DNA from: an uncultured Lachnospiraceae bacterium | Lineage (GTDB): Bacteria > Bacillota > Clostridia > Lachnospirales > Lachnospiraceae | Length of the DNA stretch: 64,000 nt | Assembly (NCBI GenBank): GCA_944383545.1 | Contig: CALWPY010000001.1 | Coordinates: forward strand, 105,980 to 169,979 | Direction of reading: 5' to 3' | Translations under genes and position numbers: made by a program | Notes under the pieces: model-generated | What the model was told of the DNA's origin: nothing | The model's database searches: none | The model's input: the letters and a program-made list of their open reading frames with translations, nothing else | In this document: positions 8,113 through 16,720 of the stretch, piece after piece | Position numbering within the stretch: the first letter of the stretch is position 1 | Layout: each line of letters begins with the position of its first letter

Positions 8113-9603
8113 ATGGTCACAAATGACGCTACAATTATCAAGGTAAAACATGAATTATTATATGAGGTGGCAAAGGCGGCCTTTGAGGGAAAGCTCGAGG
8201 AAATGAAGGATGTCATTCCTTATAAAATGAGTCCGGGACCGAAGGCAAAATACCGTTGCTGTGTTTATAAGGAAAGAGAAGTAAACAGGGAAAGAATCCG
8301 TCTTGCAAGCGGAAAACATATTGGTGAAAAGGACAACGGGCTGGTTGTACAGGTAATTACTCCGGCCTGTGAAGGCTGTCCGATTTCCCGGTATGTAGTA
8401 ACGGATAACTGTCAGAACTGCATGGGAAAGGCTTGTATATCCTCATGTAAATTCGGAGCCATAAGCGCAGGAAGAAAGAGGACTTACATTGACCCAGATA
8501 AATGTCGTGAGTGTGGTATGTGTGCGAAGGCGTGTCCTTATAATGCCATAGCTGACCTTATTAGACCTTGTAAAAGAAGCTGCCCGGTAGGTGCCATAAC
8601 AATGGACGATAACGGTATCTGCCAGATAGATGCCTCAAAGTGCATTGAATGTGGTAAATGTATACATAGCTGTCCGTTTGGTGCGATTTCATCTAAAACT
8701 TTTATAGTGGATATAATAAATGACATAAGAGCCGGCAAGAAGGTAATAGGAATGGTGGCGCCTGCCACGGAGGGGCAGTTCGGTGCTGAAATTACCATGC
8801 AGAGCTGGAGAACGGCTCTGAAAAAGATAGGTTTTGCCGATATGGTTGAAGTGGGACTTGGCGGTGACCTGACTGCATATTCTGAGGCGGCAGAGTGGGC
8901 GGAAGCCTACAAAGAAGGCAAAAAAATGACTACCTCCTGCTGCCCTGCTTTTTATAATCTTATTGAAAAACACTATCCTGAGCTTTTGGGAAATGCTTCT
9001 ACTACAGTATCTCCTATGTGCGGAGTATCACGTATGTTAAAAGCTAAGGACCCGGAAGTAAAAACGGTATTTATAGGACCTTGTATTGCCAAAAAGAGTG
9101 AGGTCATAAACGGAAGAATCGAAGGAAATGCTGACTATGCCCTTACATATGGTGAAATAAGAGCCATGTTCAGGGCGAAAGGTGTAAAACTTGAGCCTGA
9201 AGAAAATATCAATCAGCAGGCAAGTGTATTCGGTAAGAGGTTTGGAAACGGAGGCGGAGTTGCAAATGCCGTAATTGAAGCCATGAAAGAGATGGGAGTA
9301 GATACGAGCGAGATAAAGACCTGCGTGTGTGACGGTGCGGATGAATGTAAAAAAGCACTTCAGCTCCTTAAACTCGGAAGACTTCCTGAGGACTTTATAG
9401 AGGGTATGGCATGTCAGGGAGGATGCGTAGGCGGACCGAGCAGGCATATGGAAATAAATCAGGCAAAGAGGGCAAGAGACCTTCTTATTGCTCAGGCGGA
9501 CGACAGAAACATAGAAGAAAATTTGAGCGGATACAATCTGGATTCCTTCTCAATGATAAGAAGCAAAAAACAATCCGACGAAGCGGCTGTATCTGAGGAA
9601 TAA
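8113..9603 (+). CDS. [FeFe]-hydrogenase-like protein, ferredoxin-type N-terminus (group B-like)
   Basis: Likely monomeric cytoplasmic [FeFe]-hydrogenase exchanging electrons between ferredoxin and protons. The 496 residues show a Cys-rich N-terminal region (CEGCP at 86-90, CQNC at 100-103), two ferredoxin clusters (CRECGMCAKACP from 131 and CIECGKCIHSCP from 177), then the H-cluster domain. The H-cluster motifs are L1 TSCCP at 274-278 including the proton-relay Cys277, L2 GPCIAKKSE at 322-330 and L3 EGMACQGGC at 430-438. L2 begins GPC rather than MPC and L3 ends GGP rather than GGG, which suggests the group B branch; that assignment is inference. No NADH-binding partner subunits or HydEFG maturases are in the window. 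CGGAGG precedes the start. Confidence 0.85.
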   Translation: MVTNDATIIKVKHELLYEVAKAAFEGKLEEMKDVIPYKMSPGPKAKYRCCVYKEREVNRERIRLASGKHIGEKDNGLVVQVITPACEGCPISRYVVTDNCQNCMGKACISSCKFGAISAGRKRTYIDPDKCRECGMCAKACPYNAIADLIRPCKRSCPVGAITMDDNGICQIDASKCIECGKCIHSCPFGAISSKTFIVDIINDIRAGKKVIGMVAPATEGQFGAEITMQSWRTALKKIGFADMVEVGLGGDLTAYSEAAEWAEAYKEGKKMTTSCCPAFYNLIEKHYPELLGNASTTVSPMCGVSRMLKAKDPEVKTVFIGPCIAKKSEVINGRIEGNADYALTYGEIRAMFRAKGVKLEPEENINQQASVFGKRFGNGGGVANAVIEAMKEMGVDTSEIKTCVCDGADECKKALQLLKLGRLPEDFIEGMACQGGCVGGPSRHMEINQAKRARDLLIAQADDRNIEENLSGYNLDSFSMIRSKKQSDEAAVSEE

Positions 9604-9613
9604 ATAATAAAAC

Positions 9614-9646
9614 AAGGCACGGAGTAAAATAATCTCCGTGCCTTTT
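9614..9646. terminator. Bidirectional terminator between convergent genes
   Basis: AAGGCACGGAG pairs perfectly with CTCCGTGCCTT across a short AT loop, with T-runs on both strands. It lies between the plus-strand hydrogenase gene and the minus-strand lipoprotein gene and can serve both. Confidence 0.88.
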
Positions 9647-9664
9647 ATAACCTGTCTTTATATT

Positions 9665-10360
9665 TTATTCAGCATCACTTGGTGTTGCCACCGGTGTGTT
9701 TGAAGTTGCTATAATGGCAGAGTCTATCAAAAGAAAATCTTCATCGCTGATGTAATATGAATCGTCACTCAATATTATTTTCACGGTAATTGTTACAGGG
9801 TCGGCATAGGTTATTTCATTTACGGAATCCTGAAGAATTGAAATTATGCCGGAGGCAAATTCGTTTTCGTATTCTGCACGCTCGTAGTTGTTAAATTCAC
9901 CATTTTCAACCCTTGTATTAAACTGTGAAACATATGAGTTTATTTCATCTTCTGATTGTGCCAGTATATTTATCGGGTATATTGTAACGTCAACATAATA
10001 GACGTCATCTTTTTCATATGCAGTGGAAACTTCGTATTTTGTCTTGCTGTAAATGTTTTTTGCAAGTTCAACAAGCAGAGGTCCTAAAGAACTGTCGTTA
10101 GATATTTCAAGTCCGTAGTAAGTGATAAGATTTTCTGACAGCCTTGTTGCGTTTGCAAGGTAAAGAGCTTCGGCATCTGTCTCATTGGCACCGGTTGCTT
10201 CCAGATATTCATCTGAAACCCCAAGATAATTTGCAGTAATAAGACTCTCGACATATGCCTTATATTTTTCAGGCTTTTTGCTGAAAGAACAGCCGGAAAT
10301 AAGTATAAGCATCATGGAAAGTACAATTACTGATATTTTTTTTAATTTATATCCTGCCAT
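9665..10360 (-). CDS. Lipoprotein of unknown function
   Basis: Secreted, membrane-anchored protein of 231 residues. The N-terminus is KLKKIS, a hydrophobic stretch and a lipobox LISGC with Cys24. The mature part is acidic, with a pattern of short helices followed by a beta-rich C-terminal third (ADPVTITVKIIL, DDSYYISDEDF) and a low-complexity tail VATPSDAE. No catalytic motif is seen. GGAGG lies 6-7 bases upstream of the ATG on the minus strand. Similar DUF5105-like lipoproteins are common in Lachnospiraceae, but I cannot assign the family with certainty. Confidence 0.75.
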   Translation of the reverse strand: MAGYKLKKISVIVLSMMLILISGCSFSKKPEKYKAYVESLITANYLGVSDEYLEATGANETDAEALYLANATRLSENLITYYGLEISNDSSLGPLLVELAKNIYSKTKYEVSTAYEKDDVYYVDVTIYPINILAQSEDEINSYVSQFNTRVENGEFNNYERAEYENEFASGIISILQDSVNEITYADPVTITVKIILSDDSYYISDEDFLLIDSAIIATSNTPVATPSDAE

Positions 10361-10409
10361 ATTTAACCTCCGATATAATTTTAACCATTTTCACGCGAAG
10401 CGTTTTATT

Positions 10410-10415
10410 ATTATA
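10410..10415 (-). promoter_or_regulatory. Extended -10 promoter candidate for the minus-strand lipoprotein gene
   Basis: On the minus strand TGATATAAT gives a perfect -10 (TATAAT) with the extended TG. The matching -35 is weak. The 5' leader holds a small palindromic ACGCTTCGCGT stretch. Confidence 0.4.
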
Positions 10416-10462
10416 TCACACAGAAAATTATAATTCCATACTATTTTAAAAGTTCACCGGAT

Positions 10463-10517
10463 ACACATAAAAAACACATAAAAAATAGGTGCATATTGCT
10501 GTTTTATGTGTTATACT
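10463..10517 (+). promoter_or_regulatory. Promoter with direct and inverted ACACATAAAA repeats
   Basis: ACACATAAAA occurs at 10463-10472 and again at 10474-10483 (11-bp period), and its exact inverse TTTTATGTGT is at 10502-10511, overlapping an extended -10 (TG at 10509-10510, TATACT at 10512-10517). This looks like a promoter controlled by a dimeric DNA-binding protein. It drives the coiled-coil protein gene at 10604. Confidence 0.45.
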
Positions 10518-10603
10518 TACTCTATTAAAGTATGCGAAAATCTGACAGGGTATAGCAGATAAACTGCTTGCCTGATGTAATCACAGGAAGGGGAAAATTA
10601 ATA

Positions 10604-11428
10604 ATGGATAGACAGTTAAAAACAGTTTCTTTTGGCGGATATGATAAGAAAGCAGTTGAGACTTATATTGAAGAAATAAAAGCGGAGTATGAAGGAGAAA
10701 TTGCAAAACTCAAGGAAAACGCTTTAAAGCTTAGTGATACCGTAAAAAACCTTCACACAATGCGTGAAGTTAATATGAATGAATCCAAGTCCACTGTAGA
10801 CAATCTGAAGAACGTAAATGACAGTCTTCAGACTGAGGTAACAAATCTTAAGAAGGAACTTGAGAAATATAAGAATAAAGAAATTGAGTCGGCAAGCAGA
10901 TATGAATCCATATCCAGAACACTGCTTGAGGCAAGAGAGAGTGCCGATGCACTTGTAAAAAAGACAGAGGAAGAATGTCAGGCAAAGATAGATGAAACTG
11001 AAGCTTATTGTAATCAGTTGACGGAACAGACACAGAATGACTGTGAAGCACTTAAGAATCAGACTACTTATGATTGTGAAAAGTTAAGTGAAGAGACAAA
11101 GAGTGCATGTCAGGAAATGAAAGAGACAACCTTTGCAAATTGTGACAGCCTTAAGAGAAAGACAAAAGAAGAGACAGATGCACTGATTGAAGAAACAAAT
11201 AGTAAGTGCGAGGAAATGATGACAAATACTACAAATGAATGTGAAAGCATGAAAGCACAGGCAAGGGCTGAAGTATATAATACAAGGATGACGGTTAAAA
11301 AGGAATGTGAAAGCATAAGTGATTTTATAGCCCAGCTTATGACCTCAGTTGACAATGTAGTAGCTTCCTGCAAAGAGACAAAGGAATTTGCAGACAGTGC
11401 ATTTGGTGATTTATCATCACAGGAATAA
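10604..11428 (+). CDS. DivIVA-like coiled-coil protein with an 11-residue cysteine repeat
   Basis: Protein of 274 residues. The start at 10604 follows a GGAAGGGG site. Residues 1-30 (TVSFGGYDKKAVETYIEEI) resemble the membrane-targeting N-terminal module of DivIVA/GpsB proteins, which organise division or polar growth. Residues 30-115 form a heptad-type coiled coil. From 125 to 235 a strict 11-residue repeat follows, with Cys at 125, 136, 147, 158, 169, 180, 202, 213 and 235; only positions 191 (Thr) and 224 (Val) break the ladder. Eleven-residue periodicity fits a hendecad, nearly straight coiled coil, so the Cys would line one face. Function is unknown; a DivIVA-like role in cell shape is inference, helped by the mreB paralogue nearby. 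Confidence 0.75.
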   Translation: MDRQLKTVSFGGYDKKAVETYIEEIKAEYEGEIAKLKENALKLSDTVKNLHTMREVNMNESKSTVDNLKNVNDSLQTEVTNLKKELEKYKNKEIESASRYESISRTLLEARESADALVKKTEEECQAKIDETEAYCNQLTEQTQNDCEALKNQTTYDCEKLSEETKSACQEMKETTFANCDSLKRKTKEETDALIEETNSKCEEMMTNTTNECESMKAQARAEVYNTRMTVKKECESISDFIAQLMTSVDNVVASCKETKEFADSAFGDLSSQE

Positions 11429-11445
11429 GGGGATTCCAAAAAAAT

Positions 11446-11471
11446 GGGGGCATGTTTATGTCCCCGTTTTT
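11446..11471 (+). terminator. Intrinsic terminator after the coiled-coil protein gene
   Basis: GGGGGCAT (11446-11453) pairs with ATGTCCCC (11458-11465, one G-U) over a four-base loop, then T5. A strong GGGAGGTGAT ribosome site for the next gene lies about 30 bases further on. Confidence 0.75.
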
Positions 11472-11511
11472 AAGAGTACGCAGTACTTTATGCGTCGGGA
11501 GGTGATTTAAT

Positions 11512-13311
11512 ATGCAAATTGAAAATGAATATCTGCTCAGGGCATTATATAAATCGAAAAGCTTTATAATTGTGAAGCGCTTTAAGGTAGACAGTTCAGG
11601 CGAAAAAAGCAAGTTGGAATACATCTCACCCAATGCAGACATATTTGGGTTGAATCCTGATACTCTTAAACAGGGATACAGACTTCTGGAAGACTATGTA
11701 CATCCTGAAGACAGAAATGATTTTGTGGAAGCCATACACATGTCTTATGCCCAGAAAAATGATTTTTCCTGTGAAACAAGACTCGTGGGAGACGACGGAA
11801 AAATAAGATGGGTAAATGTTGAAATATGTCTTTCGGAAGTAAATGATGATGGTTTTCTGGTAGAGATAATAATGACAGATATTTCCGACAGAAAGAAGCT
11901 GACTGCCGTTCCTGATACTTCTTATGTTAAACCGGAAAAAGAAAACAAACCTCAGGATATAAGCAGTTTTGAAGGCGAAAAGCTGAATATGATATTTGAA
12001 AACGGAAATATAGCAAAGATGTTATATGCAGTTGCAGATATAGACGGGTTTTATTCGGCGATAATAGATAAAGAAGGAAATATTATAGTGCCTCCTAATG
12101 GTCAGTCAAATTATCTTGGTGAATTTTATGATATTTTGGAAAGACCTAAATTTAAGGAAATATATGAAGTAATAAAAAATACTATAGAAGACGGAGGACT
12201 TCCTGTTATTATGGAAACGGATGAACTGAGGTCCGGAAGTCTGATAGTTGCATCTCCTCTCAGAATAGGAGATAAATATATAGCAACATGGATTTTGTTT
12301 GCATATGACAGGTCCCATGCGGAAAAACTCAGAGGCTCTTATTCTCAGCAGGGGATTATAGCTAATATGATGTCTCAGTATATTTACAGTATTTATAATG
12401 AGAGAAGGGAATCATCAGCTTTAAGGGACATTGAGAGGGAGCTGGAAAGAGAAATACGTCAGAAGGAGATTATTACGGACACACTGGGACTTATGTCCGT
12501 CAGTGTAGAGCAGGCAATAGAAAATCTCTTTGAAAAAGCAGGCAGATTTTTAGATTTGGATAAAATAATATTATATACTTTATCCGATGATAATGCGCAG
12601 GAGAATAAGAAGTTTTACATGAGAAATTTCTGGACTGCGGGAGACGATAATGGGCAGAAAGAATTGTTTGGAGAGCTTTTTTTAAGAGAAAAATTAATAA
12701 TGACAGAAAAAAGAGCCGTAAAAGAGGGTATATTATTTGTAGATAACAGTAATATTACAAATGAAATAAGAGTCGGAGTAATGAAAGGTATCATGCGTGC
12801 CGTCATGGCATTTCCGATTGTTGTAAACGGTGTGTTTTACGGCTGGCTTGCATTTATAGAAAGTAAGCATGAGCGTGTCTGGACAGACAGCGAAAAAACC
12901 TTTGCAAAAGAGCTGTCGCGTCTGGTACAGCGAATGATGAGACAGGATATAGGAGAAGGAATTACAAAAAAGGTTAATAAATATCTTCTTGACACATACA
13001 ATTATCTTAAAGTGGGGATATTTATTAGAGACACATATACAGGCGAGGTGCTTTTTTCAAATAAAAGTCTGAATCACATGATAGGGTATGACCTGAAAGG
13101 AAAAGACAGCAGAGTAATCATGACAGACCTTCATGATAAATTTGACGATATGGCAGGAATGAGAAATCTTGAAGTAACAAAAAATAAAGTTATGACATGG
13201 AGAAAATACTTAAGTGTGCTGGATGCCATAGTTGACATTACTGAAATTCAGATAGAATGGACAAGTGGGGACCCCGCATCAATGGTAATAATAAGATGGG
13301 CACAGGACTGA
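11512..13311 (+). CDS. PAS-GAF-PAS sensory protein without a recognisable output domain
   Basis: Cytoplasmic 599-residue protein. Residues about 10-125 form a PAS domain (LEYISPNADIFGL, YVHPEDRNDF, DISDRK end). Residues about 155-270 look like a second sensory domain (LYAVADIDGFYSAIIDKEG). A charged helix at about 300-330 precedes a GAF-like domain to about 470 (GWLAFIESKHERVWTDSEK). The C-terminal 110 residues are another PAS-like fold (VGIFIRDTYTGEVLFSNKSL). I see no histidine kinase, GGDEF, EAL, HTH or phosphatase motif. Comparable proteins usually pass the signal to an output domain, so it may act by protein contact. It precedes the mreB paralogue by 48 bases, probably in one transcript. 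Confidence 0.7.
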   Translation: MQIENEYLLRALYKSKSFIIVKRFKVDSSGEKSKLEYISPNADIFGLNPDTLKQGYRLLEDYVHPEDRNDFVEAIHMSYAQKNDFSCETRLVGDDGKIRWVNVEICLSEVNDDGFLVEIIMTDISDRKKLTAVPDTSYVKPEKENKPQDISSFEGEKLNMIFENGNIAKMLYAVADIDGFYSAIIDKEGNIIVPPNGQSNYLGEFYDILERPKFKEIYEVIKNTIEDGGLPVIMETDELRSGSLIVASPLRIGDKYIATWILFAYDRSHAEKLRGSYSQQGIIANMMSQYIYSIYNERRESSALRDIERELEREIRQKEIITDTLGLMSVSVEQAIENLFEKAGRFLDLDKIILYTLSDDNAQENKKFYMRNFWTAGDDNGQKELFGELFLREKLIMTEKRAVKEGILFVDNSNITNEIRVGVMKGIMRAVMAFPIVVNGVFYGWLAFIESKHERVWTDSEKTFAKELSRLVQRMMRQDIGEGITKKVNKYLLDTYNYLKVGIFIRDTYTGEVLFSNKSLNHMIGYDLKGKDSRVIMTDLHDKFDDMAGMRNLEVTKNKVMTWRKYLSVLDAIVDITEIQIEWTSGDPASMVIIRWAQD

Positions 13312-13359
13312 TAATATGAAAAGAGTAGTTCATCAATTCGGAAGGAGTTTTTGATATAT

Positions 13360-14352
13360 ATGGCAAGTTCGGATATCGGAATAGACCTTGGTACAGCCAG
13401 TATTCTGGTCTATGTAAAAGGCAAGGGAGTTGTGCTTAAGGAGCCGTCAGTAGTAGCATATGACAGAGATACAAATAAGATAAGGGCCATAGGTGAGGAA
13501 GCAAGACTGATGTTGGGAAGAACTCCCGGAAATATTGTGGCAGTCAGGCCTCTCAGGCAGGGTGTAATATCAAATTACACGGCAACTGAAAAAATGCTGA
13601 AATATTTTATTCAGAAGGCAGTGGGAAAGAATTTCTTTGGAAGAAGACCGCGTATAAGCGTATGTGTTCCTTCGGGTGTAACCGAGGTTGAAAAACGTGC
13701 GGTGGAAGATGCTGCTTATCAGGCAGGTGCCAGAGATGTGACGATTATAGAGGAGCCTGTGGCTGCGGCAATAGGAGCCGGCATTGACATAAACAGAGCC
13801 TGCGGAAACATGATAGTGGATATAGGAGGAGGTACAACCGATATTGCGGTTATATCTCTTGGAGGTACGGTTGTAAGTACCTCGATAAAAACTGCCGGAG
13901 ATGATTTTGATGAAGCAATAGTAAGGTTTATGAGAAAAAGACATAACCTTCTCATTGGTGAAAGAACGGCGGAAGAAATAAAGATTAATATCGGCACATG
14001 TTATAAACGTCCTGAGAATATCTCCATTGACATAAGGGGAAGAAATCTCGTTACGGGACTTCCGAAAACAGTTACGGTTACATCAGATGAAACTGAAGAA
14101 GCTTTGAGAGAATCAACTTCCCAGATTGTTGAAGCTGTACATTCCGTATTGGAGAGGACACCTCCTGAGCTTGCAGCGGATATTGCTGACAGAGGAATAG
14201 TGCTTACAGGAGGAGGCTCGCTTTTACATGGTCTGGAGGAGCTTATAGAAGAAAAAACCGGAATTACTACCATGACTGCCGAAGACCCGCTTACGGCAGT
14301 TGCAATCGGTACCGGAAAATATGTGGAATTATTTAATGACAAAAAGAAATAG
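13360..14352 (+). CDS. mreB: MreB/Mbl family actin-like cell-shape protein
   Basis: Actin-fold ATPase that forms filaments under the membrane and guides the wall elongation machinery. The 330-residue protein has the phosphate-1 loop DIGIDLGTAS at the start, IEEPVAAAIGAGI, phosphate-2 IVDIGGGTTDIAVI and the adenosine motif VLTGGGSLL near the C-terminus. The ATG at 13360 is chosen because AAGGAG at 13342-13347 is too close to the in-frame TTG at 13351. No mreC or mreD follows; recD2 does, five bases later. It is therefore probably a paralogue (Mbl/MreBH type) rather than the mreBCD copy. Confidence 0.92.
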   Translation: MASSDIGIDLGTASILVYVKGKGVVLKEPSVVAYDRDTNKIRAIGEEARLMLGRTPGNIVAVRPLRQGVISNYTATEKMLKYFIQKAVGKNFFGRRPRISVCVPSGVTEVEKRAVEDAAYQAGARDVTIIEEPVAAAIGAGIDINRACGNMIVDIGGGTTDIAVISLGGTVVSTSIKTAGDDFDEAIVRFMRKRHNLLIGERTAEEIKINIGTCYKRPENISIDIRGRNLVTGLPKTVTVTSDETEEALRESTSQIVEAVHSVLERTPPELAADIADRGIVLTGGGSLLHGLEELIEEKTGITTMTAEDPLTAVAIGTGKYVELFNDKKK

Positions 14353-14357
14353 GACTT

Positions 14358-16691
14358 ATGGAACGGGAAGGATATATAGAAAAAGTAATATATAAAAATG
14401 ATGACACGGGATATGCTGTATTTTCAGTGGAAACTGAGGACGGTGAAGAAACCTTTGTGGGAACTCTGTTTGGTGCCGGAGAAGGCATGTATATATCTGC
14501 TGAAGGCGAGTATGTACGGCACCCGCGTTATGACATACAATTTAAGTTTTCAAAATGTGAAATGAAAATGCCCGAAAATACTCTTGGTATTGAAAGGTAT
14601 CTTGGCTCAGGAATTATAAAAGGTATTGGAGAAGTACTTGCAAAAAGGATTGTAAAAAAATTTAAAGCAGACACCTTGAGGATTATTGATGAGGAGCCGG
14701 AGAGACTTGCTGAAGTAAAGGGCATATCGGAGAGAATGGCGAGAAGCATAGCGGTATCTTATTCCGAAAAAAAGGAATTTCAGGAAGTAATAATATTCCT
14801 TGGAGAATACGGAATAAATCCCAATCTCGCCATGAAAATTTATAATGAATACGGAGACGATACATACAACATAGTAAAGGGAAATCCATATCAGATAGCG
14901 GAGGATATAGCAGGAATAGGCTTTAAGACGGCTGATGAAATAGCCATGAAGGCAGGTATTTCCGTAGATTCGGTATACAGAAAAAGGTCTGCTGTTATTT
15001 ATACCTTAAATCAGGCGGCAGGACTGGGACATATCTTTTTGCCAAAGAAGCTTCTTATGGCAAATGTAAAGTCACTTCTGGGAATATCCGACGAATATGG
15101 GTACGAAGAACTTTTTCATGATGAATTTTTTGATGAAACAGATTCTTTTGATGAAGAGATTAATGATGTTCTGATTGAGCTTGCACTGGAAAATAAGGTA
15201 GTTATAAAAAGCATTGTGCAGGATGAAAACGGAAATATTTTTTTTGATTCTGAGGCAGAGGGATATCATACGGAGGCGGTTTACACAGGCTATAATTATT
15301 ACATGGAGCTTAACAGCGCAGGTCTTTTAAGCGACCTGCGTCTTGATTTTGAAATTCCTGATTCTGAAATGGAAGATGAGCTGAAAAAAATAGAAGAGAA
15401 AACGGGGATAACTTTGGAGGAATCCCAGAGAAAAGCTGTAAAAAGTGCCTTTAATTCCGGGGTCGCAGTAATAACTGGAGGTCCGGGTACCGGTAAGACT
15501 ACAATAATAAGAGCGATTATAGATTATTATCAGAATCGTGGCATGCAGATAGAGCTTTGTGCACCTACGGGAAGAGCTGCAAAGAGAATTACGGAATCTA
15601 CCGGATATAAAGCACAGACAATTCACAGGCTATTGGAATTTTCGGGAATACCGGGTGATGAAGGCGGTACGGTCCTTAAATTTGGCAGAAATGCTGAAAA
15701 CCCTCTTGAGTGTGATGCAGTCATAGTGGATGAGATGTCGATGGTGGACAGTTATATTTTTTATGCCCTTCTTCAGGCAATTCCTCATGGGACGAGACTT
15801 ATTCTCGCAGGGGATATAAATCAGCTTCCTTCTGTCGGGGCAGGTAATGTGCTTCATGATATAATTGCCAGCGGATGCTTTCCTGTTACGGAACTTACAA
15901 AGATATTCCGTCAGGATGAAGAGAGTAAGATTATAGAAAATGCTCATAAAATAAAGGAAGGGGAGCATATAGTAATAAGTAATAAAAGCAGGGATTTCTT
16001 TTTTATACCGAGAAATAATGCGGAAAGTGTCATTGAGGAGCTGAATAAACTCATACTTAATAACCTTCCTAAGTTTTTGAACATAAAACCTGAGGAAATT
16101 CAGGTACTTACACCTATGAGAAAGTATGAACTCGGAGTGGAAAATCTGAATAATAAACTTCAGCAGGCTATGAATCCTCCTGACATCAGCAAAAAAGAAA
16201 AAGTCAGGGGAAATATTATCTTCCGTGAGGGAGATAAGGTTATGCAGATAAAGAATAATTATAAAATCGAATGGAAAATATACGGCGAAGGCGGAAATTT
16301 CCTTGTTGAAGAAGGCATAGGCATATTTAACGGTGATATGGGTACTGTTAAAATGATAAACGATTTTGACGAAGAAATGACAGTATTGTTTGATGACGGA
16401 AGGGAAGCCGTATACGGTTATAATATGCTGGACGAGCTGGAGCATGCATTTGCGATTACCATACATAAGTCCCAGGGAAGTGAGTATCCTGCCGTAATTT
16501 TACCAATAATGACGGGACCTAAAAAGCTTCTCAGCAGAAATCTGCTTTATACGGCAGTTACCAGGGCAAAAAGAATGGTGGTTATACTGGGAAATATAAA
16601 TCTTGTAAATGGTATGATAGATAATGTTGAAGAACAAAAGAGATATACAAGTTTTGCAGAAAGGCTGGTAGAAATCTGTTACGGAATTTAA
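14358..16691 (+). CDS. recD2: RecD2-type ATP-dependent 5'-3' DNA helicase
   Basis: Superfamily 1B helicase working in DNA repair without RecBC. The 777-residue protein has the long N-terminal region typical of RecD2, with an OB-like start (GYIEKVIYKNDDTGYAVFSV) and tandem helix-hairpin-helix motifs (GIGEVLAKRIV, VKGISERMAR). Walker A GGPGTGKTT is near residues 374-382, the motif II stretch VIVDEMSMVD follows, then GDINQLPSVGAGN. The C-terminal UvrD-like motif is AFAITIHKSQGSEYP and VTRAK. The gene begins five bases after mreB and is probably coupled to it. Confidence 0.95.
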   Translation: MEREGYIEKVIYKNDDTGYAVFSVETEDGEETFVGTLFGAGEGMYISAEGEYVRHPRYDIQFKFSKCEMKMPENTLGIERYLGSGIIKGIGEVLAKRIVKKFKADTLRIIDEEPERLAEVKGISERMARSIAVSYSEKKEFQEVIIFLGEYGINPNLAMKIYNEYGDDTYNIVKGNPYQIAEDIAGIGFKTADEIAMKAGISVDSVYRKRSAVIYTLNQAAGLGHIFLPKKLLMANVKSLLGISDEYGYEELFHDEFFDETDSFDEEINDVLIELALENKVVIKSIVQDENGNIFFDSEAEGYHTEAVYTGYNYYMELNSAGLLSDLRLDFEIPDSEMEDELKKIEEKTGITLEESQRKAVKSAFNSGVAVITGGPGTGKTTIIRAIIDYYQNRGMQIELCAPTGRAAKRITESTGYKAQTIHRLLEFSGIPGDEGGTVLKFGRNAENPLECDAVIVDEMSMVDSYIFYALLQAIPHGTRLILAGDINQLPSVGAGNVLHDIIASGCFPVTELTKIFRQDEESKIIENAHKIKEGEHIVISNKSRDFFFIPRNNAESVIEELNKLILNNLPKFLNIKPEEIQVLTPMRKYELGVENLNNKLQQAMNPPDISKKEKVRGNIIFREGDKVMQIKNNYKIEWKIYGEGGNFLVEEGIGIFNGDMGTVKMINDFDEEMTVLFDDGREAVYGYNMLDELEHAFAITIHKSQGSEYPAVILPIMTGPKKLLSRNLLYTAVTRAKRMVVILGNINLVNGMIDNVEEQKRYTSFAERLVEICYGI

Positions 16692-16720
16692 ATAATATTA
16701 AAAATAAAACAGACAGGGCT

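Noticed and set aside
15630-16466. Long open frame on the minus strand inside recD2
   Set aside because: It lies wholly antisense to a well-supported helicase gene, has no ribosome site and encodes a low-complexity hydrophobic/aromatic protein typical of a shadow frame.
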